A DNA stretch of 64,000 nucleotides, taken from positions 248,001 through 312,000 of the forward strand of contig NZ_JACHWH010000006.1 of the NCBI RefSeq assembly GCF_014191255.1, read 5' to 3'. This DNA comes from Amycolatopsis bartoniae (lineage in GTDB: Bacteria > Actinomycetota > Actinomycetes > Mycobacteriales > Pseudonocardiaceae). A program made the translations under genes and the position numbers. Below are positions 43,158 to 55,726 of this stretch, piece by piece. Under the pieces are notes generated by a model. The model was not told the DNA's origin. It worked only from the letters and a program-made list of their open reading frames with translations, and did no database searches. The number at the start of each line of letters is the position of its first letter. Within the stretch, counting starts at the first letter, position 1.

Positions 43158-44008
43158 CCCGTCAGCATCAGCAGCGCCTCCTTGAGGCTGCTCAGGTACT
43201 CGGTGCCCACCGGGCGCCGCGCCGGCCAGCCCGGGCCGGCGATCAGCCGCCGCACCTGGTGGTTGCGCAGCACGCGGACGGCGGCCGGGCTGGCGGTGTC
43301 GGCGCGGTGTGACCACAGCACGACCGCGAGCGGCCGCGCCGCCGTGACGGCGTGGTTCAGGCTCAGCGGCGGCGTTGCCGCGCCGAGCATCCGCACCGGC
43401 AGGTCCCGCTCGGCGAGCGCGGCGGAAAGCGCTTCCAGCGGCAGGGAGTGTTGCTCCTGTTCGGTGCACGCGAGCAGTACGGGCCGCCGGTCCGCGCGGT
43501 CGGCCGGGCGTGGCACCCGGTGCAGGGCGGCGGACACGGCCCACGACAGCACGTGCTCGGTGTCCACGCAGTCCGGGTCCTCCCGCTGGTCGCCGTCGAT
43601 GGTGATCAACGCCGGGCGGCACAGCCGGTCCCACGTCTCGACCACGCCCTGGCGCGCGATGGCCTGTTCGATCACCCGCAGGCAGCGCCCGGAGTCCAGC
43701 ACGCGGGCGGCGGCGACCACCTGGGTCAGGTCCTCACCGGGCGACCCGCTGTCGTACGCCATCGCCTCGACGGTCTTCGCCGCGTCCGAGGGCAGCATCC
43801 CGGAAGTGATCAGATCCCGCATGTGCCGCAACCGCCCGACGTCCTCCGGCGTGTAGCGGCGGTACCGGCCGGGCTGCGGGTTGTGCGGGCCCACGCCGTA
43901 ACGGCGGTGCCAGGTGCGGAGCGTGGACTCGGCGATCCTCAGGTGACGGGCCACCTGGCCCGCCGTCCACACGGTGCCTGGTTCCGGTTCCCGGCTCCCG
44001 CGCGTCAT
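43148..44008 (-). CDS. MerR-family regulator with B12-binding-type domain (CarH/LitR-like)
   Basis: 286-residue regulator. A MerR HTH (residues about 14-80: VWTAGQVARHLRIAESTLRT then RYTPEDVGRLRHMRDLI) precedes a helical cap and a cobalamin-type Rossmann domain. CarH marks are partly kept. An EH pair occurs in CVDTEHVLSW, and a His at TEQEQHSLPL stands where CarH has the lower cobalt ligand. The Trp of the W-x9-EH motif appears to be Gln. Light sensing by adenosylcobalamin is therefore possible but unproven. Relatives repress carotenoid genes in the dark. Its upstream region carries the TGTATAACG motif at 44148-44171. Confidence 0.8.
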   Translation of the reverse strand: MTRGSREPEPGTVWTAGQVARHLRIAESTLRTWHRRYGVGPHNPQPGRYRRYTPEDVGRLRHMRDLITSGMLPSDAAKTVEAMAYDSGSPGEDLTQVVAAARVLDSGRCLRVIEQAIARQGVVETWDRLCRPALITIDGDQREDPDCVDTEHVLSWAVSAALHRVPRPADRADRRPVLLACTEQEQHSLPLEALSAALAERDLPVRMLGAATPPLSLNHAVTAARPLAVVLWSHRADTASPAAVRVLRNHQVRRLIAGPGWPARRPVGTEYLSSLKEALLMLTGHL

Positions 44009-44147
44009 CGTCCCATCGGCACACCTGCGGTGCTCTCCTGCGTGGCACGGGTCGAGCGGATCATCGAGCCAGTTTTCCGGCTTCCTCGGCGGGGTGCAAC
44101 CGATAGTTTTCGCTCTTCGGGACAGACGCTGAAGGCATTTTCTGACC

Positions 44148-44171
44148 CCGAGCTGTATTCGTCGTTATACA
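44148..44171 (-). repeat. 24-bp motif, copy A (TGTATAACG type)
   Basis: On the minus strand this reads TGTATAACG, then ATAC and GCTCG with short variable gaps. A second copy at 51517-51540 matches in about 20 of 24 bases. Within copy A, TGTAT and ATACA (44154-44158, 44167-44171) form an inverted repeat around eight bases. It covers the stop codon of the SRPBCC-like gene and lies 140 bp upstream of the MerR gene. Confidence 0.5.
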
Positions 44172-44701
44172 CCCGAAGAGTTGCTGATCGCGACGTGTTC
44201 GAGCGCGCGCAGGAGGTCCTGGATCGTCAGGCGCGCCGAGGGCCGGATGGCGTGCCAGTACCAGTCGGCCCAGCGGAAGGCGATCGCGTCCGTGGCCCGC
44301 ACCCGCGCCTCGAACGACAGCAGCGTGCCGGCCTCCCCGTAAGGACGCACCGACACCGCCACCGCGATCGTCGCGCGCCGCGGCCGCGAGAACGTCGCGA
44401 ACTCCGCCGCCGAGAGGCGCTGCCAGTCCATGAACGGGGTCCAGAACCGGCCCGCCGCCCCCAGTACGACCTCCCGCTCGTCCCGGCCCAGCCGCACCCA
44501 GGACGCCGTCGACAGCACCTCGTCGAAGTTGGCCACCCCGGCACGGGACCGCGCCGGGAACCAGACCTCGTCGAGCACGCGCGGCGGGTCCTCCAGCAAC
44601 GGGCCCAGCGCGGGCCACACCCGCTCCGGCGGAACCGGCAGCACGCGGTGCTCACGCGCGAACAGGTCGTACCTCGGCACGTGCTCGTCGAGCAGGCTCA
44701 T
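44165..44701 (-). CDS. SRPBCC-like conserved protein
   Basis: 178-residue protein, probably a helix-grip (SRPBCC) fold. An N-terminal strand and helix (REHRVLPVPPERVWPALGPL) lead to alternating strands ending in LLSFEARVRATDAIAFRWAD and a C-terminal helix. Ligand and activity are unknown. GGAGG (44709-44714) seven bases before ATG 44701 fixes the start. It lies 76 bp downstream of the giant hybrid kinase gene in the same direction, so it may be the last gene of that signalling operon. Confidence 0.6.
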   Translation of the reverse strand: MSLLDEHVPRYDLFAREHRVLPVPPERVWPALGPLLEDPPRVLDEVWFPARSRAGVANFDEVLSTASWVRLGRDEREVVLGAAGRFWTPFMDWQRLSAAEFATFSRPRRATIAVAVSVRPYGEAGTLLSFEARVRATDAIAFRWADWYWHAIRPSARLTIQDLLRALEHVAISNSSGV

Positions 44702-44777
44702 CCACACTCCCTCCACCGCCTCCGAGGATCGTGGCGGGCATGGTGTCCGGGAAGGGCCGTAGGTCCCCGATGGGCAC

Positions 44778-49214
<4,437 letters not shown>

Positions 49215-49225
49215 CGCGAACCTCC

Positions 49226-49669
49226 CTACCGGCGGGCCGGCCGTCCCGGCAGGTCGACGTCGAAGGAGTCCTCCCCGGCGGCGACCCGGCGGATGGTGTC
49301 GAGCAGATCGTCCAGCAGGCCGGCCTTCAGCAGCAGCCCCGCTCCCCCGGCGGCGGCCACGCGGTCGATCACCGAGCGGTCCGCTCCCCCGGTGAACACC
49401 AGCACTCGGCTGTCCGGGCTTCGCTCACGCAACCGGGCGATCGCCTCGATCCCGTCGCCGTCGGGCAGCCTGCGATCCAGCAGCACGACGTCCGGCCGGT
49501 GCTCCCCCGTCGCGGCTACGGCCTCCTCGACCCCGCGGGCCCGCGCGACGAGCTCGATGTCGGACACCACCTCGAACGCGGCGTCCAGTGCCATCGCCAC
49601 CTGGGCGTGGTCCTCGACCAGCAGCAACCGGATCGACCCGGTCGACCTCGACGGCGGCGCCACAGTCAT
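49226..49669 (-). CDS. Receiver-only response regulator (NarL-type, no HTH)
   Basis: 147-residue protein with one receiver domain. Acidic pair ED appears in LLLVEDHAQ, the phospho-acceptor Asp is in [13 protein letters not shown], Thr is in VLVFTGG and Lys is in LLLKAG. The sequence is of the NarL/FixJ type, but it stops at the linker ([16 protein letters not shown]) where the LuxR HTH would begin, so it cannot bind DNA itself. It may pass phosphate to or from the hybrid kinase encoded 11 bases downstream. ATG 49669 was preferred over the overlapping ATG 49672 because of Shine-Dalgarno spacing. Confidence 0.83.
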   Translation of the reverse strand: MTVAPPSRSTGSIRLLLVEDHAQVAMALDAAFEVVSDIELVARARGVEEAVAATGEHRPDVVLLDRRLPDGDGIEAIARLRERSPDSRVLVFTGGADRSVIDRVAAAGGAGLLLKAGLLDDLLDTIRRVAAGEDSFDVDLPGRPARR

Positions 49670-49764
49670 CATCTCCCGGCTGCGCTCGTGCGCACGGAGT
49701 CTAGGGCCGGCCCCGCGGGCGGACGACCGCCGATCGGGGGGCGCGAATTCCGTCCCGCGGCGGC

Positions 49765-51372
49765 CTACTTCATGGTGACCAGGACCATCTCGTTCCACCA
49801 GGTGTAGAGCTTGTCCAGCCCCTCGTTCGTGTCCGCCGACGCCGACGACAGCTCCCCGACGGTGAGGGTCCGGGTGTCCACCCACCACAGCTGCCCGGCC
49901 CCGGCCTGCACGAAGCACGTCACGTACTCCCCGGGCACCGGCCCGCTCTCGTCGCGGTAGTACAGCCCGTAGATGCCCGTCCGCTTCAGCGGCGCGCACC
50001 CTCCCCTGCCGTCGTCCCGCTGCAACCCGCGGGTGGACACCAGCTGCTGGAAGAACGCGTCCTGCCCGGCGCGGTCGGCGAAGGAGTAGAAGTATGCCTC
50101 CGACGGCGCGTCGAAGTACGGGCTCTGGCTGTTCGGCTGCGTGCACAGGACCGCCGCCTGCGTGCCGGGCTGCCGGTAGCCGTCGTCCGCGCGGCAGCTG
50201 GCATTGCCCCGGTACACGTCGGGAAGGTGTTGCAGCAGCTGGGTTTCCTGGTCGCCCGGCGTCGCCTGCGTGCTGGTCTTCGCGGCGCTCGACGACGGCG
50301 TCGGCGTCGGTGATGCGCTGGACGACGCCGGGCCGGTAGTGAGCGCGGCGTTGTGGTCGTCCCCGCTGCCGGAGCGGAGGATCAGCAGCACGGTCGCCAC
50401 GGCCGCGATCACCACGACCGCCGCGCCCGCGACGAGCCACGGGGTCCGGTTCGTCCGGGCCGGAGCAGGCGGCGGGGGCGCCCAGCCGGTCTGCGGTGGT
50501 GGCAGCCAGGCCGTCGGCGGGGTCACCGGAGCCACGACGGGCACCGGAGGCGCGGGCGCCGCCAGCGCGGCTTCCGCGGCCGCCATGAGCGCGCCCGCCG
50601 TCGGAAAGCGCTCGTCCGGGTTCTTGGCCATCCCCCGCCACAGCACCGCGTCGACCGCCCGCGGCAGCGCCGGGTTCACCACGGACGCCGCGGGCGGCTG
50701 GTCCTGCAGGTGCGCGCGCACCTGCGCCGCGGGCTCGGTCTGCGCGAACGGCCTGCTGCCGGTCAGGCAGGCGAACAGCACGCAGGCCAGCGCGTACACG
50801 TCCACCCGCCCGTCCACCGGCCGGTCCCCGAACCGCTCGGGCGCCATGTAGTCGAGCGTGCCGATCACGTCCCCGGACAGCGTGATCGACGTGGCCTCCG
50901 GCCCCATGCTCCGCGCGATGCCGAAGTCCACGAGGTACACGAAGTCCCCCGGCGCGACGAGGATGTTCGACGGCTTCACGTCGCGGTGCACCAGCCCGTC
51001 CGCGTGCGCGGCGTCGAGCGCGCTCGCCACCTGGGCGAGCAGGCCGACCGCCCGGCGCGGCGGGAGCGGGCCGCCGGCCATCAGGTCCTTGAGGTCCACC
51101 CCCTCGACCACGCGCATGTCCAGGTACAGCCGCCCGTCGATCTCCCCGAACGCGTGGATGGGGATCACGTGTGGCTCGCTCAGGCGCGCGACGATCTGCG
51201 ACTCCCGGCGGAACCGCGCCCGGTACGCCGCGTCGTCGCCGTACGGCTCGCTGAGGCGCTTCAGCGCGACAACGCGCTCGTGCACGGTGTCGTAGGCGCG
51301 GTGCACCTCCCCCATCCCGCCACGGCCGAGCAGCTCTTCGATGCGGTACGGGCCGAAGGTCTCGGCTGCCAT
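49765..51372 (-). CDS. Transmembrane Ser/Thr protein kinase (PknB-like)
   Basis: 535-residue Hanks-type kinase. It has a Gly loop (GRGGMGEV), Lys38 in VALKRL, the catalytic loop HRDVKPSN with Asp131, DFG at 149-151 and an activation loop ending GTLDYMAPE. A Pro/Ala-rich linker leads to one membrane helix (about 311-332) and an external domain of about 200 residues with cysteines that may form disulfides. PASTA repeats are absent, so the sensor domain differs from PknB. GGGAGA lies before ATG 51372. It is the first gene of the kinase, receiver and hybrid-kinase block. Confidence 0.9.
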   Translation of the reverse strand: MAAETFGPYRIEELLGRGGMGEVHRAYDTVHERVVALKRLSEPYGDDAAYRARFRRESQIVARLSEPHVIPIHAFGEIDGRLYLDMRVVEGVDLKDLMAGGPLPPRRAVGLLAQVASALDAAHADGLVHRDVKPSNILVAPGDFVYLVDFGIARSMGPEATSITLSGDVIGTLDYMAPERFGDRPVDGRVDVYALACVLFACLTGSRPFAQTEPAAQVRAHLQDQPPAASVVNPALPRAVDAVLWRGMAKNPDERFPTAGALMAAAEAALAAPAPPVPVVAPVTPPTAWLPPPQTGWAPPPPAPARTNRTPWLVAGAAVVVIAAVATVLLILRSGSGDDHNAALTTGPASSSASPTPTPSSSAAKTSTQATPGDQETQLLQHLPDVYRGNASCRADDGYRQPGTQAAVLCTQPNSQSPYFDAPSEAYFYSFADRAGQDAFFQQLVSTRGLQRDDGRGGCAPLKRTGIYGLYYRDESGPVPGEYVTCFVQAGAGQLWWVDTRTLTVGELSSASADTNEGLDKLYTWWNEMVLVTMK

Positions 51373-51516
51373 GGCTCTCCCGGGGCACGCGCGCGTCCTG
51401 ACGCTGGATCGACGTTGATCGTAAACAGGCGGTTCCCCCGGCCGGGGTGCGGTGATCCCCGAGCGTTTCTGCGGCTTTTAGTCGAACTCCGGGAGGACCT
51501 CCTGTGCCGCCTAGCG

Positions 51517-51540
51517 ACGAGCCGTATAGGGCGTTATACA
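51517..51540 (-). repeat. 24-bp motif, copy B (TGTATAACG type)
   Basis: Second copy of the motif at 44148-44171, in the same orientation. GTATA (51524-51528) and TATAC (51535-51539) form its inverted arms. It overlaps the stop codon of the LysR gene and lies about 145 bp upstream of the Ser/Thr kinase start, matching the distance of copy A from the MerR start. Confidence 0.5.
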
Positions 51541-52439
51541 TCCTTCCTGACCGGCGTGGGCAACGCCTCCTCCGCGATCTCCAGGACCGTGCGCAGCGCG
51601 GCCGACGGGTTGTCCCGGCGCCACGCCAGCGCGGCCTGGAGCCGGACGCCCGGGCCCGCGAGCGGCCGGTAGACCAGCCCCGTCTGCTGGATGTGCTGGC
51701 ACGAGGTCAGGGTCAGCGTCACCCCCACCCCGGCGGCGACCAGCGCGAGGATCGTGTAGGAGTCCGGCGCCTCCTGGACGATCCTCGGGGTGAACCCGAC
51801 CTCCTCGCAGGCCCGCACGGTCGCCTCCCGCACGCTGGAGCCCGCGTTGGCCGGAAAGCTCACGAACGGCTCCTCCGCGAGGTCCTCCAGGTCGACGAAC
51901 TTCGCCTTGGCGGCCGGATCGTCCGAAGGCACCGCGACGACCAGCTCCTCCTCGCCGATCACCCGCGCCTCGACGTTCAGCCGGGTGATCGGCAGCCGGA
52001 CGAACCCCAGGTCGAGCGAGCCGTCGGCGACCCTGGCAAGAGCGGCGTTGGCGTACGTCTGGCCCTGCAGCACCAGCTCCAGCCCGGGATGCGCGGCGCG
52101 CACCGCGCGGGTCAGCAGCGGCAGGCTCTCGTGGCTCGACGCCCCGGCGAACCCGATCGTCACCCGCCCGTACTCCCCCCGCCCGGCGGCCTTGACCGTG
52201 CGCGTGGCCCACTCGAGGTTCTGCAGCGTCTGCTGCACGGGCCTGACGAACGCCTCCCCCGCGCTCGTCAGCCGCACCGAGCGGGTGTTGCGCTCGAACA
52301 GCTGCACGCCCAGCTCCTTCTCCAGCTGGCGGATCTGCTGGCTGAGCGGCGGCTGCGCCATGTGCAGGCGTCTCGCGGCCCGTCCGAAGTGCAGCTCCTC
52401 CGCCACGGCGAGGAACGACACGAGGTAGCGCAGCTCCAT
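51534..52439 (-). CDS. LysR family regulator of the CoA-transferase cluster
   Basis: 301-residue LTTR of the BenM/CatM type by appearance. The HTH is MELRYLVSFLAVAEELHFGR, then MAQPPLSQQIRQLEKELGV, followed by a full effector domain (VTIGFAGASSHE, GVGVTLTLTSCQ). BenM-type proteins answer to aromatic-catabolism intermediates and activate divergent operons. It is divergent from the CoA-transferase genes, across 114 bp that contain long inverted arms. Confidence 0.88.
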   Translation of the reverse strand: MELRYLVSFLAVAEELHFGRAARRLHMAQPPLSQQIRQLEKELGVQLFERNTRSVRLTSAGEAFVRPVQQTLQNLEWATRTVKAAGRGEYGRVTIGFAGASSHESLPLLTRAVRAAHPGLELVLQGQTYANAALARVADGSLDLGFVRLPITRLNVEARVIGEEELVVAVPSDDPAAKAKFVDLEDLAEEPFVSFPANAGSSVREATVRACEEVGFTPRIVQEAPDSYTILALVAAGVGVTLTLTSCQHIQQTGLVYRPLAGPGVRLQAALAWRRDNPSAALRTVLEIAEEALPTPVRKDV

Positions 52440-52497
52440 GATTGATTCGTCCCCCGTCTTGGTCTGACCTGGATTCGATATTGGACAGTAATCAATC
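52440..52497. promoter_or_regulatory. Inverted arms flanking the LysR/CoA-transferase promoter region
   Basis: GATTGATT (52440-52447) and AATCAATC (52490-52497) are perfect 8-bp inverted arms 42 bp apart. Between them lies TTCGATATTGGA. Two half-sites placed like this fit a LysR-type regulator binding and bending the divergent promoter. Confidence 0.45.
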
Positions 52498-52553
52498 CTG
52501 GTGCCACGGTGGTGCTTGTCCACCTGATCGGCTCGGCGAGGAGGCCGGCGGCG

Positions 52554-53474
52554 ATGCGCCCCGACAAGACGATGAGCATGCGCGAGGCCGTCGCCTCGTT
52601 CGTGCGCGACGGCGACACCGTCGCGCTGGAGGGGTTCACGCACCTGATCCCGACAGCGGCGGGGCACGAGATCATCCGGCAGGGCCGGCGGAACCTCACC
52701 GTGGTCCGGATGACCGCCGACATCGTGGTGGACCAGCTGCTCGCGGGCGGCTGCGTCACCAGGCTCGTGTCGTCGTTCGTCGGCAACTCCTCGGCAGGCT
52801 CGCTCGGCGAGCTGCGGCGGCGCGTCGAGCACGCCGACCCCGAGCCGCTGGCGTTCGAGGAGTACAGCCACCACGGGATGATCTGCCGCTACCTCGCGGG
52901 CGCCCAGCGGCTGCCCTTCTACCCGCTGCGCTCGTACGCGGGCAGCGACCTGCCGTCGGTGAACCCGGCCATCCGCAAGGTCGCCTCCCCGTACTCCGAG
53001 GAGCAGATCTACGTCGTGCCGCCGGTCAACCCGGACGTGACGATCGTGCACGCGCAGCGTGCCGATCGCGCGGGGAACACGCAGATCTGGGGCCTCACCG
53101 GCATCCAGGCCGAAGCGGTGTTCGCCGCGGAGAAGGCGGTCGTGGTGGTCGAGGAGGTCGTCGACGACGAGGTGGTGCGCTCCGACCCGAACCGCACGGT
53201 GATCCCGGCGCACGCCGTCGACGCCGTGGTCGAGTGCCCTCGCGGTGCGCACCCGTCGTTCGCGCAGGGCTACTACGACCGCGACGGCGCCTTCTACCGG
53301 GCCTGGTCGGGAATCAGCAAGGACCCCGGGCGGCTGCGCGAGTGGATGGCGGAGTGGATCTTCGGCACCGCGGACCACGCGGAGTACGTCGCGAAGCTCG
53401 GCGAGCGGTTCTGGGCCGGGCTGGCCGTCGGCGAGGCGATGAGCCTGCCGGTGAACTACGGGAGGCGGTTGTGA
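52554..53474 (+). CDS. CoA-transferase subunit A (glutaconate CoA-transferase type)
   Basis: 306-residue alpha subunit of a family I CoA-transferase. The opening MSMREAVASFVRDGDTVALE and the later VTIVHAQRADRAGNTQIWG, AVVECPRGAHPS and WIFGTADHAEYVAKLG track the glutaconate CoA-transferase A pattern more than the acetoacetate or oxoadipate type. It should move CoA onto a dicarboxylate or branched acid together with subunit B. GAGGAGG (52538-52544) marks ATG 52554. The stop overlaps the subunit B GTG (GTGA). Confidence 0.87.
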   Translation: MRPDKTMSMREAVASFVRDGDTVALEGFTHLIPTAAGHEIIRQGRRNLTVVRMTADIVVDQLLAGGCVTRLVSSFVGNSSAGSLGELRRRVEHADPEPLAFEEYSHHGMICRYLAGAQRLPFYPLRSYAGSDLPSVNPAIRKVASPYSEEQIYVVPPVNPDVTIVHAQRADRAGNTQIWGLTGIQAEAVFAAEKAVVVVEEVVDDEVVRSDPNRTVIPAHAVDAVVECPRGAHPSFAQGYYDRDGAFYRAWSGISKDPGRLREWMAEWIFGTADHAEYVAKLGERFWAGLAVGEAMSLPVNYGRRL

Positions 53475-54226
53475 CCACGTCCTCGGAGCTGCTGTCGGTC
53501 GTCGCGTCGCGCGAGCTGGCCGGGCGCCACACGGTGTTCGCCGGCATCGGCCTGCCGACGCTGGCCGCCTCGCTGGCGCACCTGACCGTCGCCCCGGAGC
53601 TGGAGATCGTCTACGAGTCCGGGGTCTGCGGCGCCCACCCGTCACACCTGCCCGAGACGATCGCGGACGCGGTGCTGATCACCGGCGCGGAGGCGGTGCT
53701 GTCCATGCCCGCGCTGTTCGGCTATGTGCTGCAGGGCGGGCACATCGACGTCGGCTTCCTCGGCGCCGCGCAGATCGACCGGTGGGGCAACCTGAACTCG
53801 TCGGTGATCGGCGACTGGCACGCGCCGAAGGTGCGCCTGCCCGGCTCCGGTGGTGCCATGGAGGTCATGGCCAACGCACGCGAGGTGTTCGTCGTGATGC
53901 GCCGCCACGACCGGCGGTCCTTTGTGGACGAGCTGGACTTCTGCACCTCGCCGGGGCCGGACCGGGCGCTGGCCGAAGGGATCCGGCCGCTCGGCGCGGG
54001 CGTCACCCGGGTGGTGACCGAGCTGGGCATCCTCGCCCGCGGCGGCGCCGGTGAACCACTGCGCCTGGTCGCCGTGCACCCCGGCGTGTCGGTGGACCAG
54101 GTGCGCGAGGCCACGGGCTGGGACCTGGAGGTCGCCGCCGAGGTGATCGAAATCGAACCGCCCGGCGAGGCCGAGCTGCGGCTGCTGCGTGAGGATGTCG
54201 ACCCGGACCGGGTTTACCTGCGCTGA
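53471..54226 (+). CDS. CoA-transferase subunit B
   Basis: 251-residue beta subunit. The strand ELEIVYESGVCG carries Glu49 in an ESG context, where family I CoA-transferases place the catalytic glutamate that forms the CoA thioester. This argues for a transferase rather than an IpdAB-like hydrolase, which lacks it. GNLNSSVIGDW and GSGGAMEVMANA are further family elements. It is co-translated with subunit A and followed 12 bases later by the hydroxyacyl-CoA dehydrogenase. Confidence 0.87.
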   Translation: MTTSSELLSVVASRELAGRHTVFAGIGLPTLAASLAHLTVAPELEIVYESGVCGAHPSHLPETIADAVLITGAEAVLSMPALFGYVLQGGHIDVGFLGAAQIDRWGNLNSSVIGDWHAPKVRLPGSGGAMEVMANAREVFVVMRRHDRRSFVDELDFCTSPGPDRALAEGIRPLGAGVTRVVTELGILARGGAGEPLRLVAVHPGVSVDQVREATGWDLEVAAEVIEIEPPGEAELRLLREDVDPDRVYLR

Positions 54227-54238
54227 GGAAGGGAAGTC

Positions 54239-55714
54239 ATGCGAATTCGGATCGTCGGCACGGGCGTGATGGGCCGCGGGATCGCGCAGTGGGCCGTCGT
54301 GGCCGGGCACATCGTGGAACTGGCGGACGCGCGGCCCGAATCCGTCGGCGAGGCGCACGAGTTCGTGCGGTCGATGCTGGACCGTGCCGTGCAGAAAGGC
54401 CGGATGGCCGCCGGGGAGGCGGAGGCCGCGGTGGCACGGCTGGTGCCGGTGGACTCCCCCGGCAAGCCCGGCGACGACGTCGAGCTGGTGATCGAGGCCA
54501 TCCGCGAGGACCTCGACACGAAGACGGCGCTGTTCGGCGAGCTGGAACGGGTCCTGCCCGCGGGCACGGTGTTCGCCAGCAACACCTCGTCCCTGCCGAT
54601 CACCCGGATCGCCGCGACACTGGCCGACCCGTCACGGCTGGCCGGGCTGCACTTCTTCAACCCGGTGCCGCTGATGAAGATCGTCGAGGTGATCCCCGGC
54701 GCGAAGACGCGGCCGGAGATCGTCGAGACCCTCACCGGGCTGGTCCGCGAGACCGGGCACCGCGCCGTCGTGGTGGCCGACACGCCGGGCTTCCTGATCA
54801 ACCACGCGGGCCGGGGCCTGGTCACCGAGGCGCTGGCGCTGCTGGAGGAGAACGTCGCCGAACCCGCCGTACTCGACCGCATCGCCCGCGACGTGCTCGG
54901 CCTGCGCATGGGGCCGTTCGAGCTGATGGACCTCACCGGGCTCGACGTCACCGCCGCGGTGATCGAGTCGGTGTGGGAAGGCTTCCGCTACTCCGAACGT
55001 CTGCGGGCCTCGTACCTGACGCCGAACCGCGTCGCCGCCGGGCTGCACGGCCGCAAGACCGGCCGCGGCTGGTACGACCACGGCGGCGAGCCGCCCGCCG
55101 AGCCGCCGGTCACCGGTGACTCCGCGCGCCCGGTGTACGTCGCCGAGCGCGCGATCCAGGACACCCTGGCCGAGTCCGGCGCACGCGTCGTCACCACCCT
55201 GACGGACGAGGCGGTCGTGCTCGTGCCGACATGGGGCACGACGGTCGCCGCCGCGATCGCCGAACAGGGCCTGCCCGCTGCGCGCACGTTCGGCGTCGAT
55301 CCCCTGTCGCTGGCATCCGGGCGGCGCGTCCTCGCGGTCACCCCGGCGTCGGACCTTCCGGCCGCGCAGGACGCCGCGGCGGTGCTTTCCCTGGGAGACA
55401 AGAGGGTCTCGGTCATCCGGGACACCCCGGGGTCGGCCGCCCAGCGGCTGCTCGCGTCCATTGTGTCCGTCGCGTGCTCGATCGCCGAGCGCGGCATCGC
55501 CGCGCCGGCCGACCTCGACCTCGGTGTCACCACGGGCCTGGGCTACCCGTCCGGCCCGCTGGCGTGGGGCGACCAGGTGGGCGCCGACCGGCTGCTCGCC
55601 CTGCAGCGCGCGCTGCACGAGACCACCGGCGACCCGCGCTACCGGCCCACCCGCTGGCTCACCGAACGCGCGCAGCTCGGCCTGCCGCTGACCACCCCCG
55701 CCGCCACCCTGTAA
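54239..55714 (+). CDS. 3-hydroxyacyl-CoA dehydrogenase (PaaH-like)
   Basis: 491-residue enzyme. An N-terminal Rossmann domain with GTGVMGRG (residues 7-14), then SNTSSLPITRIA, HFFNPVPLMKIVEVI (catalytic His) and GFLINHAGRG, is followed by two 3HCDH C-terminal domains, the second less conserved. It oxidises a 3-hydroxyacyl-CoA with NAD. Length and two C-terminal domains fit the PaaH type. GAGGAAGGGAAG precedes ATG 54239. It belongs to the CoA-transferase/acyl-CoA dehydrogenase operon. Confidence 0.9.
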   Translation: MRIRIVGTGVMGRGIAQWAVVAGHIVELADARPESVGEAHEFVRSMLDRAVQKGRMAAGEAEAAVARLVPVDSPGKPGDDVELVIEAIREDLDTKTALFGELERVLPAGTVFASNTSSLPITRIAATLADPSRLAGLHFFNPVPLMKIVEVIPGAKTRPEIVETLTGLVRETGHRAVVVADTPGFLINHAGRGLVTEALALLEENVAEPAVLDRIARDVLGLRMGPFELMDLTGLDVTAAVIESVWEGFRYSERLRASYLTPNRVAAGLHGRKTGRGWYDHGGEPPAEPPVTGDSARPVYVAERAIQDTLAESGARVVTTLTDEAVVLVPTWGTTVAAAIAEQGLPAARTFGVDPLSLASGRRVLAVTPASDLPAAQDAAAVLSLGDKRVSVIRDTPGSAAQRLLASIVSVACSIAERGIAAPADLDLGVTTGLGYPSGPLAWGDQVGADRLLALQRALHETTGDPRYRPTRWLTERAQLGLPLTTPAATL

Positions 55715-55726
55715 GGAGAGTTTTCC

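Noticed and set aside
53471-54226. IpdAB-type steroid ring-opening hydrolase for the CoA-transferase pair
   Set aside because: Subunit B keeps an ESG glutamate expected of a true CoA-transferase, and no steroid catabolism genes are nearby.
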